Assembly (NCBI GenBank): GCA_017607445.1
Contig: JAEVHH010000004.1
Coordinates: forward strand, 1,550,001-1,614,000
DNA from: Histoplasma ohiense
Lineage: Eukaryota; Ascomycota; Eurotiomycetes; Onygenales; Ajellomycetaceae
Length of the DNA: 64,000 bases
Reading direction: 5' to 3'
Both the position numbers and the translations under genes were made by a program. This document shows, piece after piece, positions 1-12,200 of this stretch. Positions within the stretch are counted from its first letter, which is position 1. Every line of letters begins with the position of its first letter. The notes under the pieces were generated by a model, which did not search any database, was not told the DNA's origin, and saw nothing but the letters and a program-made list of their open reading frames with translations.

Positions 1-1553
1 AGGAATTTATGCGCAAGAAGCTCATCGGTAAACACGTCAAAGTAAAAATTGATGGAAAAAAACCCGCATCGGAAGGCTACGAGGAACGGGAGGTCGGTAC
101 GGTCATGTCTGGAAATACAAACATTGCATTGGCCCTCGTGCAGGCTGGTTACGCATCCGTCATCCGCCATCGCCGGGATGATGACGACCGGTCTCCTGAA
201 TACGATGATCTACTCCGTGCGGAAGAAGCAGCTCAGAAGGAGGGAAAAGGAATGTGGTCTTCTAAGCCCCCAACCGTTAGAGTGCCTCAAGACTACTCCG
301 AGAATGTGCAAAAGGCGAAGATTCAGGCCTCCGTGCTCCAGCGGCAGAGGAAGGTGCCTGGTGTTGTTGATTTCGTAAAATCCGGCTCTCGCTTCACCAT
401 CCTACTTCCTAAAGATAATGCTAAGCTCACACTGGTCCTTTCCGGCATCCGGGCTCCCAGATCAGCGAGGAACCCAGGAGAGACTGGCGAGCCGTTCGGG
501 CAAGAAGCCCATGACTTCGCCTACCGAAGATGTATGCAACGCGACGTTGAAATAGACGTCGAGACAATTGACAAGGTCGGTGGATTCATCGGCAGTCTCT
601 ATATCAACAGAGAAAGCTTTTCCAAGATTCTTGTTGAAGAAGGCCTTGCGACTGTCCATGCCTATTCTGCTGAGCAAGGAGGTCACGCTGCAGAGCTGTT
701 CGCAGCGGAGAAAAAAGCCAAAGAGGCACGAAAAGGCTTGTGGCATGATTGGGATCCAAGCAAGGATCTTGAGGAGGGCGAGACCGTTGCCACGAACGGA
801 AAGAATGGCGCAGAAGCCGGCGCAGACGCTCCCCAGCAGCGCAAAAAAGACTACCGCGATGTGATGGTCACGAATGTAGACGAAAATGGAAAGCTAAAGA
901 TCCAACAAATCGGCGCCGGCACAACAGCCCTCACCGAGATGATGAGCGCGTTCCGAGCCTTCCACCTCAACAAGGCGAACGACACTGCTCTGAGCGGCCC
1001 ACCCAAGGCCGGAGATCTAGTCGCGGCCAGGTTCACGGAGGACAACGAGTGGTACCGCGCAAAAATACGGAGAAATGACCGTGAAGCGAAAAAAGCCGAC
1101 GTCGTTTACATCGACTACGGCAACTCCGAAACCGTTCCGTGGACCCGCCTCCGGCCCCTCACGCAGCCGCAGTTTTCTGTGCAGAAAATTCGACCCCAAG
1201 CCACCGATACAGTTCTCTCCTTCTTGCAACTCCCCGCGTCTCCCGAATACCTCCGTGATGCTGTGGGATACCTTGGTGAACGGACATTGGATCGCCAATT
1301 AGTTGCGAACGTCGACTACACGGCGCCCGATGGGACATTGCATGTTACTCTGATGGACCCGGCCGAATCTAAGAGTCTGGAGCACAGCATTAATGCCGAC
1401 GTGATCAGTGAGGGACTCGCGATGGTCCCGCGCAAGCTCAAGGAATGGGAACGGTCGTCGACAGAGACGCTGGCGCATCTCGAGAAACTGCAAAACGAGG
1501 CAAAAGAGGGGCGCAAGGGCATGTGGGAATATGGAGATCTGACGGAGGACTAA
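1..1553 (+). CDS. snd1: Tudor-SN (staphylococcal nuclease/Tudor protein), 3' part
   Basis: C-terminal 517 or so residues of the multi-SNase/Tudor protein SND1, an RNA-binding protein linked to splicing, RNA decay and stress granules. The reading frame is already open at the first base (E-F precede the first Met at 9), so the true start lies upstream and the gene is cut by the window edge. Seen in order: the rest of one SNase-like domain (RKKLIGK near the start, KGMWSSKPP near base 270); a complete SNase-like domain (about 350-770) with the family-typical GIRAPRSARNPGETGEPF block; a Tudor core (about 1010-1150, GDLVAARF..EWYRA and VVYIDYGNSE) embedded in a last split SNase domain ending KGMWEYGD. 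No intron is visible. Identification comes from strong remembered similarity to animal SND1 in these blocks. Confidence 0.93.
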   Translation, partial: EFMRKKLIGKHVKVKIDGKKPASEGYEEREVGTVMSGNTNIALALVQAGYASVIRHRRDDDDRSPEYDDLLRAEEAAQKEGKGMWSSKPPTVRVPQDYSENVQKAKIQASVLQRQRKVPGVVDFVKSGSRFTILLPKDNAKLTLVLSGIRAPRSARNPGETGEPFGQEAHDFAYRRCMQRDVEIDVETIDKVGGFIGSLYINRESFSKILVEEGLATVHAYSAEQGGHAAELFAAEKKAKEARKGLWHDWDPSKDLEEGETVATNGKNGAEAGADAPQQRKKDYRDVMVTNVDENGKLKIQQIGAGTTALTEMMSAFRAFHLNKANDTALSGPPKAGDLVAARFTEDNEWYRAKIRRNDREAKKADVVYIDYGNSETVPWTRLRPLTQPQFSVQKIRPQATDTVLSFLQLPASPEYLRDAVGYLGERTLDRQLVANVDYTAPDGTLHVTLMDPAESKSLEHSINADVISEGLAMVPRKLKEWERSSTETLAHLEKLQNEAKEGRKGMWEYGDLTED

Positions 1554-2480
1554 AATAGAGTAAAAATGCTTGTCTTTTAGATGATCGATCATCTCGGGAT
1601 GCCTAGGCTCAGAGGTATGCCATGCCGTGTGGCGTTGAGGCCCAATCATATTTAGACTCCGAGCTCCATCATGCAGGGAAAAAAAAAGAAAAGAAAAGAA
1701 AAGAACAAGGAAAAGAAAAAGGAAAAAAATACTCTTTAACTCTTGGAAAATGACTCGGTGGATAAAAGTATACAGTCATAAATTTTCAATGGCGACAGGC
1801 ATTTTGTATTGGCTTCGCTGTTGCATGTAGATTTTGACACCAAGTCAGTTTGCTTGAAACAACAGTCCTTCCAAAAGCAAATAACTACGGCATCTTGACT
1901 CATCCAGCTATATCTCTTGCCTGTGAGACCCCTATGAGGCCTGTGAGGTTTGTAGGGCTTGTAGGGCTTGTAGGGCTTGTAGGGCTTGTAGGGCTTGTAG
2001 GGCTTGTAGGGCTTGCCACGGGCGATGCTCGGGCACGGAGCTCGGATGTGCCGCCCGGAGCCGCCGCCGTGATTTATCCGTGACAACCGCTGAGTATTAC
2101 AAATCCTTCCGCACTAAACGAGAAGCTAGTTGACGGACATCTCGAGGCTGAGACCCGCTGGAGCCATCAACAAGGCCACCAGGGCTTGTGCTTTGCATCC
2201 TCACCCTCATCCATATCGTTGCCCATCTTATTGTTTCCTTCGCTGACTGGCGAGATATATTCCTCGCAGATGCCCTTGCACGGAACTGCTGTGTTTGCTG
2301 TGTCTCTTGTCTGGAGAACGGCTGCCTTGTACAAGAAACCCTTGATGCGATATACCCCAATAGAGGAATCATACACAAGAACATAGAAAGTCAAGGAGTC
2401 AGAAACGCGGGACGAAGATAAAAAGAAAAGAAAAAGATAATAGAAACTCCAGAATACCCCAACAACGAAAATAAATAAAC
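1554..2480. other. Intergenic, Tudor-SN 3' side to Sec14-like 5' side
   Basis: No coding region is supported. It holds an A/G-rich homopurine stretch (about 1678-1730), the 9-bp tandem repeat described separately, and the presumed 5' leader of the Sec14-like gene (A-rich just before its ATG). Confidence 0.6.
1952..2014. repeat. 9-bp minisatellite, GTAGGGCTT x7
   Basis: Seven perfect head-to-tail copies of GTAGGGCTT, preceded by degenerate GTGAGG-type units. Because the unit is a multiple of three it opens repetitive reading frames on both strands, but nothing else suggests that these are translated. Confidence 0.95.
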
Positions 2481-4586
2481 ATGACCCTCTCACGAACTGC
2501 CACCAGCCGATCCAACCACAGCCGGCACTCGATAAAAAGCTCTCATTCCCATCCCAAGTCACACTCACAGCTACAATCGCAGGAACTTCCCCCAGTCACC
2601 AAGACTGAGTCGTTCGAAGCGGCTGCTGCAAAGGCCAGCAAGGGAGAGGACAGTGAAGGCCCAGATCCGCTGCTGGGTTTCCTAAACCACCTATCACCGC
2701 AGCAGTCGGAAGCGCTGATAAGCTTCAAATTGGTCTTGAAGGAGGAACAACTATATACCGAAGCGCATGGTGGAGCTCGTGCCAGCCATGATGATTCTAC
2801 TTTGCTGTACGCACTGCCCACCTAAAATTATCCATCCACAATGTTGGTGTTTTTTCTGTATGCCAAGGGGAGAAGGTGGTTATGAGGCGTCCTTGTTGTA
2901 TTATCCGGGGTTGTTTTCTTTTGGAAACCCCTACCAGGAGCAGTGAGGGAAAGGAAGGGTTCTGACGCAAAAGATCCAATTGGCTGTCTACGATCTAACC
3001 GTTTTTCTCTTTTTTGCTTTTGCCCATGTCTGCAAATATAGGCGATTTCTTCGCGCGCGTAGATTCGACGTGCAGGGTGCCCTGGATCAGTTCCGGGACA
3101 CAGAAGAATGGCGCAAGACGAACCAGATCGACGCGCTGTACCGGAATTTCGATATTGATTCATATGAAGATGCTCGCAGAGTGGTCAGCAACTTTTTTTT
3201 TTTTATTTTTTTTTCCTTTATCGGGTTTCCCCAAAACTCCGATCCCCCCTTCAATGTCGCCCTGTTGATTGAACTCCCCTGACTTTCATGGTGACTGACG
3301 TCTACCTTCTTTGTCTTTTGATCCAGTATCCTCAATGGACCGGCCGGCGAGATCGCCGTGGGATCCCCATATACGTTTACGTGATAAAGGACCTAAACAG
3401 CAAGAATATGGCAGCCTATTCGTCCAGTGCCTCAGCGGGCAAGACATCCGCAACTCACACCTCCTCCAAAGTACCCCCACGATTACTTCGTCTCTTTGCC
3501 CTGTACGAGAACATGACCCAGTTTGTGCTACCGTTGTGCAGCGATCTGGGGCGTCCCCACCCTGAGACTCCAGTTGTGAACACGACGAATATCGTGGATA
3601 TTTCAGGGGTGGGACTGAAGCAGTTTTGGAATTTGAAGGGTCATATGCAGGATGCGAGTGCCTTGGCAACAGCGCATTATCCGGAGACTTTGGATAGGAT
3701 ATTTGTATGTGGAGATTTGTTATTGCCCCTTTCTTCCTATCCTTATCTTTCTTTCTTTTGTCACATGCTGTTCCGCTCGACGATGACTCCGTGCCTTGTT
3801 TGTTGGCGGTTTCGCCTATCTCAAAACGGACATACAAAAGCAGCCAGCACTTTCCTCCGAAAGGAAGGGGAAATGAAAAAAAAAAAAAAAAAAATTATTT
3901 GGTTATTTTCAGCGATACAATTGAAAGCGTAGAATGGAACTAACATAACAAAACCGCAGATAATCGGAGCCCCCGTCTTCTTTCCCACCGTCTGGGGCTG
4001 GATCAAGCGCTGGTTCGACCCTGTGACAACGTCAAAGATCTTCATCCTATCCGCATCCGAAGTGAAATCCACCCTCAGCACCTTCATGGAACCCTGCAAC
4101 ATCCCAAAGCAGTTCGGTGGCGAGCTGGACTGGAATTGGGGTGACATGCCGTCACTCGATGAGCCGGCGAAAGAACTTGCAGGCGTCTTGACACGTGTTG
4201 GAGAACGGGGTGTAAACGATGTCTCCGCCACAGACCTCACCACTCCCGCAATCGGGGATACAAGGAGGGATTTCGTCAAGGGACCTGTCGTGTGGAATAG
4301 CGAATCTGCGGAGATTATGGGGAGTGTGGACGGGGCAGATCGGAGGAGGGCTATCACTCTTCCGAAGAAGGAACATAACCAGGGTGATGACGGTTTTGGA
4401 GCTGGAGCTACAGGTGTTGAAGCGCTTGCTGAGAAAGAGAGAGTGGTGAATGGTGATGGGGGCGGAGCAAACACAGATTCGGCCACCGCGGCGGGCCTTG
4501 TTTCTGTGGAATTGGACAATGAAAAGGTTCCTGAACCGGCGTCTGCACCGTCTAATAAAGTTTCGCCAACAGCTGCAACTGCGTGA
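2481..4586 (+). CDS. Sec14-like CRAL-TRIO domain protein
   Basis: Predicted 490-residue lipid-binding/phosphatidylinositol-transfer-like protein in four exons: 2481-2806, 3042-3183, 3327-3704 and 3960-4586. Joins keep the frame: exon 1 ends D-D-S-T-L and exon 2 continues L-R-F-L-R-A-R-R-F-D-V, the classic CRAL-TRIO-N helix; exon 3 starts Y-P-Q-W-T-G-R-R-D-R-R-G-I-P; exon 4 starts I-I-G-A-P-V-F-F and includes the lipid-pocket end (WIKRWFDP, then I-P-K-Q-F-G-G). The exon 2 donor could instead lie three bases earlier (after 3180), which removes one Val. The N-terminus is Ser/His/Lys-rich and low complexity. About 90 residues after the domain are acidic and Ala/Glu-rich. The family shuttles or presents phosphoinositides and phosphatidylcholine at membranes; the ligand cannot be read from sequence. 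Confidence 0.88.
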
Positions 4587-5659
4587 AAATCTCTAAGGGT
4601 TATTTGTCAGCATCTTTTAGGCTGGATCGCGGGCGGTTCCTTTTTGCAGCGTGGTTACATCTTCTTTTTGGATCTTGCCTCTACCTGCAATCCCAGCCTT
4701 CTTTTCCTTTCTTTTCATTCTTAGATTCATTGGCCTTCTATGTTTGAGCTGCTTTCGTGTTGCAATTTCGTCATTGCATGGTTTAATACATACCCTCACT
4801 CTGTTCATATCTTGTGAGATAGAATATATATAGGCTAACAAACTACATTTCCTTTTTTTCTTTTTTTCTGTTTTTTTGTTATTATCCTTTCCTTTTTGTT
4901 TTCTTTCAGTATTCACTCTGTTTTCTTCTTTATCCGGACCATAATTCCCACATCGTTTAATTTATGTTTCATTGGGGACTTTCTCTGACAGTAGCCCCTT
5001 TCTTTGTGTAGAGTCGCTAAACGAGGCTGGGAGAAAATGAATGGCGTGATACCGACCACGATAGACAAATGCAGCGGCCCATTGATTCGTAGCACCCTAT
5101 CCCTTTTTTTAAATTAGCATTTGGGACACTGGAGCTACAAATTGCCCAGATCCGTACCTCCGTCGTAGCATCCTGAGTGGTTTTGTCCCCTGGCGTGACC
5201 TGCCCTTTATGTAATCAATCCACCGAGGCTCCTCTGCGCCATCTCCACTCCAGTTCCAGTCCCAGTCCCAGTCCCAGTCCCAGTCCCCCAGGCCTCCCAC
5301 GGTATCCCGATCGCTGGCCCCAATCCCACGGTAACCGACAAAGGGCTTCCAAGGCGGCGGCTGCAAAATCTTGGTTCAGGGCACGCTAACCCCTTTCAGG
5401 CCCAGCCTCCGAATCGGGCAAGCGGCTGGCCCATGTTTCCTGCCCGCCCCGTGCTCAACGAACTAGCCGATATTTTCCCCTTTTCGCGTCTCCAGCTATT
5501 TTCTTCCTCCTCCTCTTCTTCTTCTTCTTCGCCTTCATCACCATCACCACCTTCTTCTTCGTCGTCGTCGTCTTCGTCTTTCTTGCACTTCCTGCCGTCA
5601 CCACTGCGCCAATTCGAACCATTGGCCATTGTCCACCCTCTACCACCTTTCCCGCGGCT
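4587..5659. other. Intergenic with hexanucleotide and pyrimidine tracts
   Basis: No gene seen. Contains T-rich runs near 4850-4915, a CCCAGT hexanucleotide array at about 5250-5286, and a (TCT/TCC)-rich tract at about 5505-5585 just upstream of the AT-hook gene, probably its promoter/leader. Confidence 0.6.
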
Positions 5660-6634
5660 ATGGCTGATGCTCCCTTGCCCAGAAAGCGCGGTCGCCCGCC
5701 AAAGCTCGACGCGACTGGAAACCCCGTCAAGAAGCCCGCTCAGAGCGATGGACCCCCAAGGAAACGAGGCAGACCACGAAAGATTCCCAGCGATCCCCCT
5801 AAACCAGTCCCTGCTGGCCCAAAGAGAGGGCGCGGCAGGCCAAGGAAAGATGATCCGACTGCGCCTAGCAAAAAACCGCGACTGAGCACTGATGCAGCCG
5901 CGACTATGACCACCACTACCTCCTCCTCCTCCTCCTCCTCCTCCAAACCTGCACCAACACCGTCCAAACGCGGCAGACCCAAGAAATCGGCTACAGAAGC
6001 GGCTGCCAAAGCTGTCAATGGTGCAGGGGCCGCTGGGTTTCTACTAGATAAAATAATTGGCATCTACTCGTTGGATTGTAAGGAGGTGGAGGACAATTGG
6101 CCGGACGACGCGGAGGAGATGGAGCTTACGATTACAAGGACGTCAGAGAGTCCCTTGGGGTTGATTGGCGGGTTCAATTTGGGTGTGATTCAGGGCACGA
6201 TGCTGTTCGCGGCAGACAAGCGTACTCTGGACAAATTCCGCGCCGTGATGAGCAAGCGTGGTCGTGTTGTTGGCGGAGCGCGCGGCGGCAATGGAGAAGG
6301 GAAGACCGGCAGCAGCGACGACGGAGACGATATCCCGCATGCAGCCGGGGCCGCGCACGTGAAAGATCTCCGCGTTTACTTCAGCTGGCGTGGGAGGTCG
6401 ACAGGCGAGGGTGAAATCCACACGGAGGAGGGAACGTCGCCGCAGGATGGCTACCTCGTTTTCACGAGCGATGAAGCCATCACCTTCAATGGCGTGGCGG
6501 GCTTCCCTGCTCTTGGCGAAAACTGCAAATTCAAGGGAACAAAGATTGACGATGACGCTGCTGATGCGCCGGAGCCGTGGACTTCGTTCTCTAGGCAGGC
6601 TGCTGAGGAAGCGGCTGTGAGTAGATGGGGATGA
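5660..6634 (+). CDS. AT-hook DNA-binding protein
   Basis: Intronless 324-residue protein. Four AT-hook cores are visible: KRGRPPK (residues 9-15), KRGRPRK (35-41), RGRGRPRK (56-63) and KRGRPKK (103-109). They are separated by Pro/Lys linkers and a Thr4-Ser8 run at 84-95. AT-hooks bind the minor groove of AT-rich DNA, so a nuclear chromatin or transcription role is expected. The C-terminal 200 residues form a separate, probably folded beta-rich region (blocks MELTITRT, LGVIQGTMLF, DLRVYFSWRGR, GYLVFTSDEAITFNG) that I recognise only as recurring in fungal AT-hook proteins, without a named domain. The Met at 5660 is the first in frame and starts directly before the first hook. Confidence 0.85.
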   Translation: MADAPLPRKRGRPPKLDATGNPVKKPAQSDGPPRKRGRPRKIPSDPPKPVPAGPKRGRGRPRKDDPTAPSKKPRLSTDAAATMTTTTSSSSSSSSKPAPTPSKRGRPKKSATEAAAKAVNGAGAAGFLLDKIIGIYSLDCKEVEDNWPDDAEEMELTITRTSESPLGLIGGFNLGVIQGTMLFAADKRTLDKFRAVMSKRGRVVGGARGGNGEGKTGSSDDGDDIPHAAGAAHVKDLRVYFSWRGRSTGEGEIHTEEGTSPQDGYLVFTSDEAITFNGVAGFPALGENCKFKGTKIDDDAADAPEPWTSFSRQAAEEAAVSRWG

Positions 6635-7408
6635 TACGCAATCGAAATAAAACGGATCCGTTGTTATATGTCTTTTCTTTTCTTTCTTTTCTTTTCTTTT
6701 TGAGGTGGAGTCTTTGGCCTTTATTTTTATTCATTTCCCTTCATTTTGTTTTTGATATGGGTTTCTTTTTTGATCCAGTTTAGTTTCAACTCAGGAATGT
6801 ATTTCCCTGAATCCACGGCGTAGCGAACAAAATGCACCACGAATCTATCGATTTCTCGCAATCAAAGAGCTGGAATGGAGACTGGGGTTGATGGCTTTCA
6901 ATTTCCTGTCCAGGAAGCTAGCGTGTGAAAGAGGAAATTGAACAGATGGCAATGCAAAACAGGAGGAAATATATACTAGTTCCCCAAGTTTCCGCAAGCT
7001 GCAGTGACACAATTTAGGCTCGTTATCACCTTTTTCATTATCATTTTTCTTTTTTTTTTTTTTTTTTTTTTTTTTTGCCGGGTCAGATGATAGAAACCGG
7101 TGCCGTATTTCCTCTCTCTTATTTCTTTGATAGGTATTTTTATTTATTCGATTCATCCTCTCTTGTCTCCCGCGTCAGCGAAAACAGGTTGGTTGTCGCC
7201 ATGCGGAACTGATAAGTTTGTTATTATCGAAATCATGTCGTGGCTACTCCTTTCTTATGTGCTCAGCGCAAGGCGCAGAGAGGCTGGTTTGGATTGAATG
7301 GAGTAAAAAAAGAAAAAGCTTCAGGTAGAGGCTTCGGGGCAGGTTCTCAGGGTCATCTTTGTTACATTATCTTCAAAAATACAAGACTATTTATTATTAC
7401 TGACCGTT

Positions 7409-7443
<35 letters not shown>

Positions 7444-7530
7444 CATATAGAGTTATTATATCTATATACAAGTACGAGGACCAAAAAGAGATTGAATAAT
7501 TACTAGATACAAATAACCTGAGCCAACTCC
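6635..7530. other. Intergenic between convergent genes; T27 tract and (AT)n
   Basis: Convergent 3' ends of the AT-hook and membrane-protein genes. Contains TTTTC repeats (about 6670-6700), a 27-nt poly-T run (7050-7076) and an (AT)n microsatellite (about 7412-7440). No gene supported. Confidence 0.6.
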
Positions 7531-8651
7531 TTATTCCAATTGGTGTCGCACCTCCGGTTCAGGCAGTTCCACAAACGTTCGTTCCGGCATTAGCTCATGT
7601 CTTCGGTGGGCATCAACGCCATGCATTTCATGAATCACGGGTCCCAGATCGCCATCCAAGGGCGATGGTGGCTCCGGGTCAGTCTTACCCGCGGCCGTCT
7701 CCGCTGTAGCCGTGGCCGGGTTCCGCTTCGATCTTCTCCAAACGAACACCAGGACAATAACAAGGACGAGCACGCCGCCGACGCCGCCGACGACGCCGCC
7801 AACAATTGGCCCTATTGGGGGCTTTGAGGCTGAATCTTCAGAGTTATCGTCATCGCCGTCGTCTCCTGGTCGCGCGGTATTGCTCTCCGTTGCCGCCGTC
7901 CTGGGAGCCGTGGTTTCAGGATCTGAAGTGATTGTGGCAGAGGCAGCCCGAATGGCTAACAACACCGAGTCGTCGACCCAGGAAATCGACATGGTTTCCG
8001 TAATCTGGTCATTCTCGTCCTTGACATCGGTCAGGGAGCCGATGGTAAACATTGTCTCGGCCCCTGAGGAGGTGCCTGAATAGGTACATTGGTAATCCGC
8101 TATCGAGAGACCAGGCCACGTCCTGGTATGGCAGTGCGGGTCTTGGCTGCCAGTGCACAACATCACGAACGGATCATTGGAATAGGTGCGAAGGGAAGGG
8201 GTTGCCGAAAACTGAGAACTACCGTAGCAAGTGCTGATGAAAGTGCAAGGCGTGGTGGTGGAGACAGTCGGACAGCAACCCACCATGGCGGGGAAATTGG
8301 CGTTCGAAGAATGAAAGACACAGGCATTGCTATTGTAACAAGCTAAGCGGGACTCTGTATACTTTTTATTTAGTTTATTTGGTTCAATCGCAAACTCGTT
8401 TGCTGTTGACTGGGACTCTCTGGAGAGGGAATCTGACGTTTGGAACCTGCATAGTAACCACAGATCGTGGCTTCGGCCTGTTGGGTGGTGGCCCTACGAA
8501 CAAGCCTCCAAGCAAGCCCATCTTCCAAGGGTAGCTTGGTAGGTTCTGGGATTACGAACGGGGCGGTTTGCCTGTCATTGGGAACTGTCGCTGAGGGAAA
8601 AGCGAAAGCGAGAGAGTTGGCCGCCACCACAAAATAGAGAAGATACAACAT
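7531..8651 (-). CDS. Secreted-domain single-pass membrane protein, uncharacterised
   Basis: Two exons on the minus strand: exon 1 from the ATG at 8651 (signal peptide LLYFVVAANSLAFAF) to 8447 (donor GTTCCA) or 8438 (donor GTCAGA); both keep the frame. Exon 2 runs 8342-7531. The protein has about 338-341 residues: signal peptide; Cys-rich ectodomain (T-I-C-G-Y-Y, then C-Y-N-S-N-A-C-V-F, G-C-C-P and F-I-S-T-C-Y-G); a Ser/Thr/Asp-rich stalk; one transmembrane helix of Gly/Val (about residues 220-245) stopped by WRRSKR; and a roughly 65-residue cytoplasmic tail. The layout recalls fungal cell-wall sensor-like proteins (WSC/Mid2 type), but no WSC domain is evident. I chose the Met at 8651 over one at 8714 because it places the signal peptide at the N-terminus. 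No function is assigned. Confidence 0.7.
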
Positions 8652-9204
8652 CGCGCTGGAACGGTTTCTGGCGACATCTGAACAAAAGCAGAAGAACGAT
8701 TTTGCATTTTCCATCGTCCAGCTGCGGCCCCTGAAAATAACTAGCTAAAGGTTAGCGCCTTGGCCGTGCGGAGACTGTCATGCAAACAACTCCGACCCTT
8801 TTTTTTCGTCGGATGTGTATCCACAGGTCATCGCGGTATCCTCTAGTGTGCTTTGTGCGACGAAATTCACTGAGACGAAGTTCAATTTGAGGACAATGGC
8901 CGTGAGAAGGGTTATATATAATGTATGTAAAAAAAAGGATAGTAAATGTATTTCTAGAGCTTCCGACGAGATGCATGCCTCATTGACGAAATGTACATGT
9001 ACAGGCAATATAGCAAACAGGGGGATAAAATGAAAATCAGAATACTTCGGTAAAGGAACTTTTATCTTTCTCCTTTTAATTCCATATATAAATACAGCCA
9101 AATATTCTCTCTATCAAAGAGGATTGATTTGAGAAGCGGATATTCTGGGTTTGCTGAGTGGGCTTCACGCATATTGTTCTGTGTGAATTTATTGGTCTCT
9201 ATTC
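8652..9204. other. Intergenic between two minus-strand genes
   Basis: Holds the upstream region of the membrane-protein gene and the 3' side of EMC1. Short AT-rich stretches only; no RNA gene or coding exon recognised. Confidence 0.55.
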
Positions 9205-12200
9205 TCAAGACTTCCATTTCAAGTCCACTTGTTTCCGTCGGGCCTGTGAAAATAAGCGAGAAGATTCGCTGGTTAGCATTCGCAGTGATTGCAAGTACCA
9301 AACCCAGCCAGGTGTGGGAAAATCACAAACAGGGGAAGAGAGAAATTTACCAGAGGAGCCAGCATCGCAACGCCAACAGCCAGCGCAATAACAGTCAACA
9401 GCAACTGTATCTTAGAGAAGCCCTTGCCCAAAATATCGAATGCCTGACTAGGATGGATCCGTGTACCAAATACATCCAACCCATAGGCGAATACAAGGCT
9501 GGTGCTTTCTAGCAACGTCTGGCTCGATTCAATATTCTGAATACCAATGACATCGCGCGAGTGCGTGAGAAACCACCTGCCGTCAAAGTCTAGGAAGGCT
9601 GCGTATTGGGTCAGGCCCTCCTCCGCCTCATTCGCCGTTGGCGAGCGACCAAGTGGGCGCCGGGGGTCTAGGAGTTGACGCGGGATACCGATGACGCCGT
9701 TTGAAGCGGGCAGGGAGCATAGTAATTGTTTGGTGGTTATGCCTTGGCGGGTCTGAGAGACGGCCATGCTTGAGATGGGTTCAGGGATTATGTAGGCTTG
9801 AGAGATTACGTGGGGTCGGGGAATGCCGGAGTTTGAATGGATGCTCGAATAGTTTGCGGAGTCGCCTAGTGGGCCGCGGTCATTGGCGATGGGGGATTCA
9901 TACAGTTCGGATATCACGAGCTGGTAGCCTTTTGAGTCTGAACTTTCTGTTACATCGGCCCAGAGAGAGTAAGTGAGCCAGTTTTCTGACAGAGCTGTGG
10001 TAATTGGTTGGCTGGTGTCGACACCGGTTTGGGTGATGGAGTGAAGGACTTGTCCGGATACAGCGTCGAGAAGATAGAAGGCAGCTGTCGAATCCCCAAC
10101 GGCCGTGAGGAGAGCAAGGTTTGGATTCAAATATTTGTAGAGAACAGAGCGATCTCCCAGTACTTTTCCAATTGATGCAACTGGATCATGAGGTGGACGG
10201 GCTATAGCATTGATAAGTTTCTGGCCTTTGGGAGGTAAAAATTCCCAAAGGGGCACGTTGGGGCTGGCGGAGTTCCAACCGAGGACACGACCACCATTTA
10301 GTGTTACAATGAATGTGTTGCCGTCCAGGGGCACAAAGGATAAATCGGGTACACCACGAGCTTGGACACTGACCGCAACTTGATTTCCCCCGCTGGGTAT
10401 CAGGACGATAGATTCAAGGGGTTCAGACGGATTGCCACGTTCAATAATCTCTCCTGAAGAGACATTGACCTTGACAAAGCTGCCATCTTCCACATAGACT
10501 GTCGCAATATAATGAGCAACACTGATAGCTTTCACGTTCCAGTCAGCATCGCGGGATTCAGCGGCCTTGGTCTTCCACAAAATTTTGCCCTTATTCGCGT
10601 GATCTATAGCCAGAACGTAACCATTCCGGGTGGCCACAATCACTAGTTTCCTGAATCCAAAGCTAATGAGATCTGAACCATCACTCGTCATGAAACTCGA
10701 TAGAATACGGACGGGTAATCCGCGGAGCCATGTAGGAAAACTCTCCAGATCCATCACATGGCGTTTCAACCGGTGAACGTATGCTCCCACTAATGATTCA
10801 TGACCTTCTACTTCCAGTGCTTGAGCAAGTTTCTCCCCACCATTGACGTCAGCCCAGGACACTGCTACTGCTTCGGTCAAAATCTCTGGTCTGCTCCATG
10901 CAATATCGCCGTTTCGAACCAGCATCCAGTTACCAGCCTCCAAAACCTGGGCAAATCGAACGGCATAGGTAGAGCCACGAGCAACGACTTCGGAGACCGC
11001 GTGGCGTGCATTTTCAGTTACAGCTTCACTAGGAGTCCATCTGGCAAGGATTTCATGAGAGGTAGACGAGACGACACTTATATCAGTTTTCGTAACCCGA
11101 GTAAAGTAGACGTTGGTATCCCTATTACTCGTAGTGAAAACCGAACTTTCAGCAACCATTGGAAGCTGGTAAGCTCTGGATATTTCACCCAATTTAATGT
11201 CCGTGTGATATACCGCTGCCCATGATTTGGATTTTGTCGCATAGTGGATTAGGAAATGTGGTTCCGCATTGAGGGCACGAGGAGCGTGGAATTCGACCTT
11301 CTGGATATCCTCGCCGCTGTTGTTTTCAACATCAAGAGAATGGATGTGCTTGGTTCCAATCACATTTATTTTTATGGTCTTCCAGGTGCTATCCGCCCAT
11401 ACAATCAACGGAGATTTGGAATTTCCTCCAACGAAAATGATAGATTCGGGAGAGGAAACCTCGCCTTCAGAGTTCAGGGTATAGTGGTTCGTTTGGTGAC
11501 CCGTGTTCAAATCTAGCGCTTTAACTTTGATTTTATATCCCTTCCGTGTTGCAGGTTGTAAAGAAATATAGTAAATAGCACCTTGTGAAGTCGACACCTG
11601 GAACGGGGAGTTATCACTTTGAGAAAACAAAATAGTCAGTCAGGATCCAATGTAAGTCAGAATCCAAAATAATCTTGACGGGCGGAGAAAACCTCAGTAC
11701 TCCTGAATAATACTAAACACACCTATCATCTTTGTATTCCCATTTAGCATTTCCGGATGCCCCATCTAACCGTCTAACAATGCCCGTTTTCTTGCCAAAA
11801 AGCACGATTAAATCCTTCGCAGCCAGCTTCGGGTCCACGGACTCATCAAGGACAAGCGTCTCCAACCCGACAACCGGGCCATCATGGAACTCATTCTCCC
11901 AGGCCAACTTCCCGTCCAATGCGCTCCATGAAGCCACCCTCCCACCAATTGCGCTGACCACAGCATCCTCACCTTCAACACCTCTTAGCAACGACGGTAA
12001 TGGGTGGTCATCATCCACCGACGCTGCTGTTGCTAGGTTCTGACGCCAGACAATGGCCCCATCCTTCGGGTTCACTGCACCCAGGACATATTTTTCAGAT
12101 AGCGTGTAGAGTAACGACGCAGCAGAGGAGGTGTTGGGCTTGTGGAAGAAAGTCGAGTGTCTCTGGGGAGTTCCCAGTAAGGCGTGGTGGTAATCTATGT

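Noticed and set aside
1952..2014. TAGGG-containing repeat as telomeric sequence
   Set aside because: The unit is GTAGGGCTT, not TTAGGG, and lies between housekeeping genes.
1736..2086. Open frames of (YKP)n and (GLV)n across the 9-bp repeat
   Set aside because: They arise only because the repeat unit is a multiple of three; no start context, splice site or flanking coding signal.
5396..5885. Poly-Ser/poly-Glu frames upstream of the AT-hook gene
   Set aside because: Products of the TCT/TCC promoter tract and antisense of the real gene.
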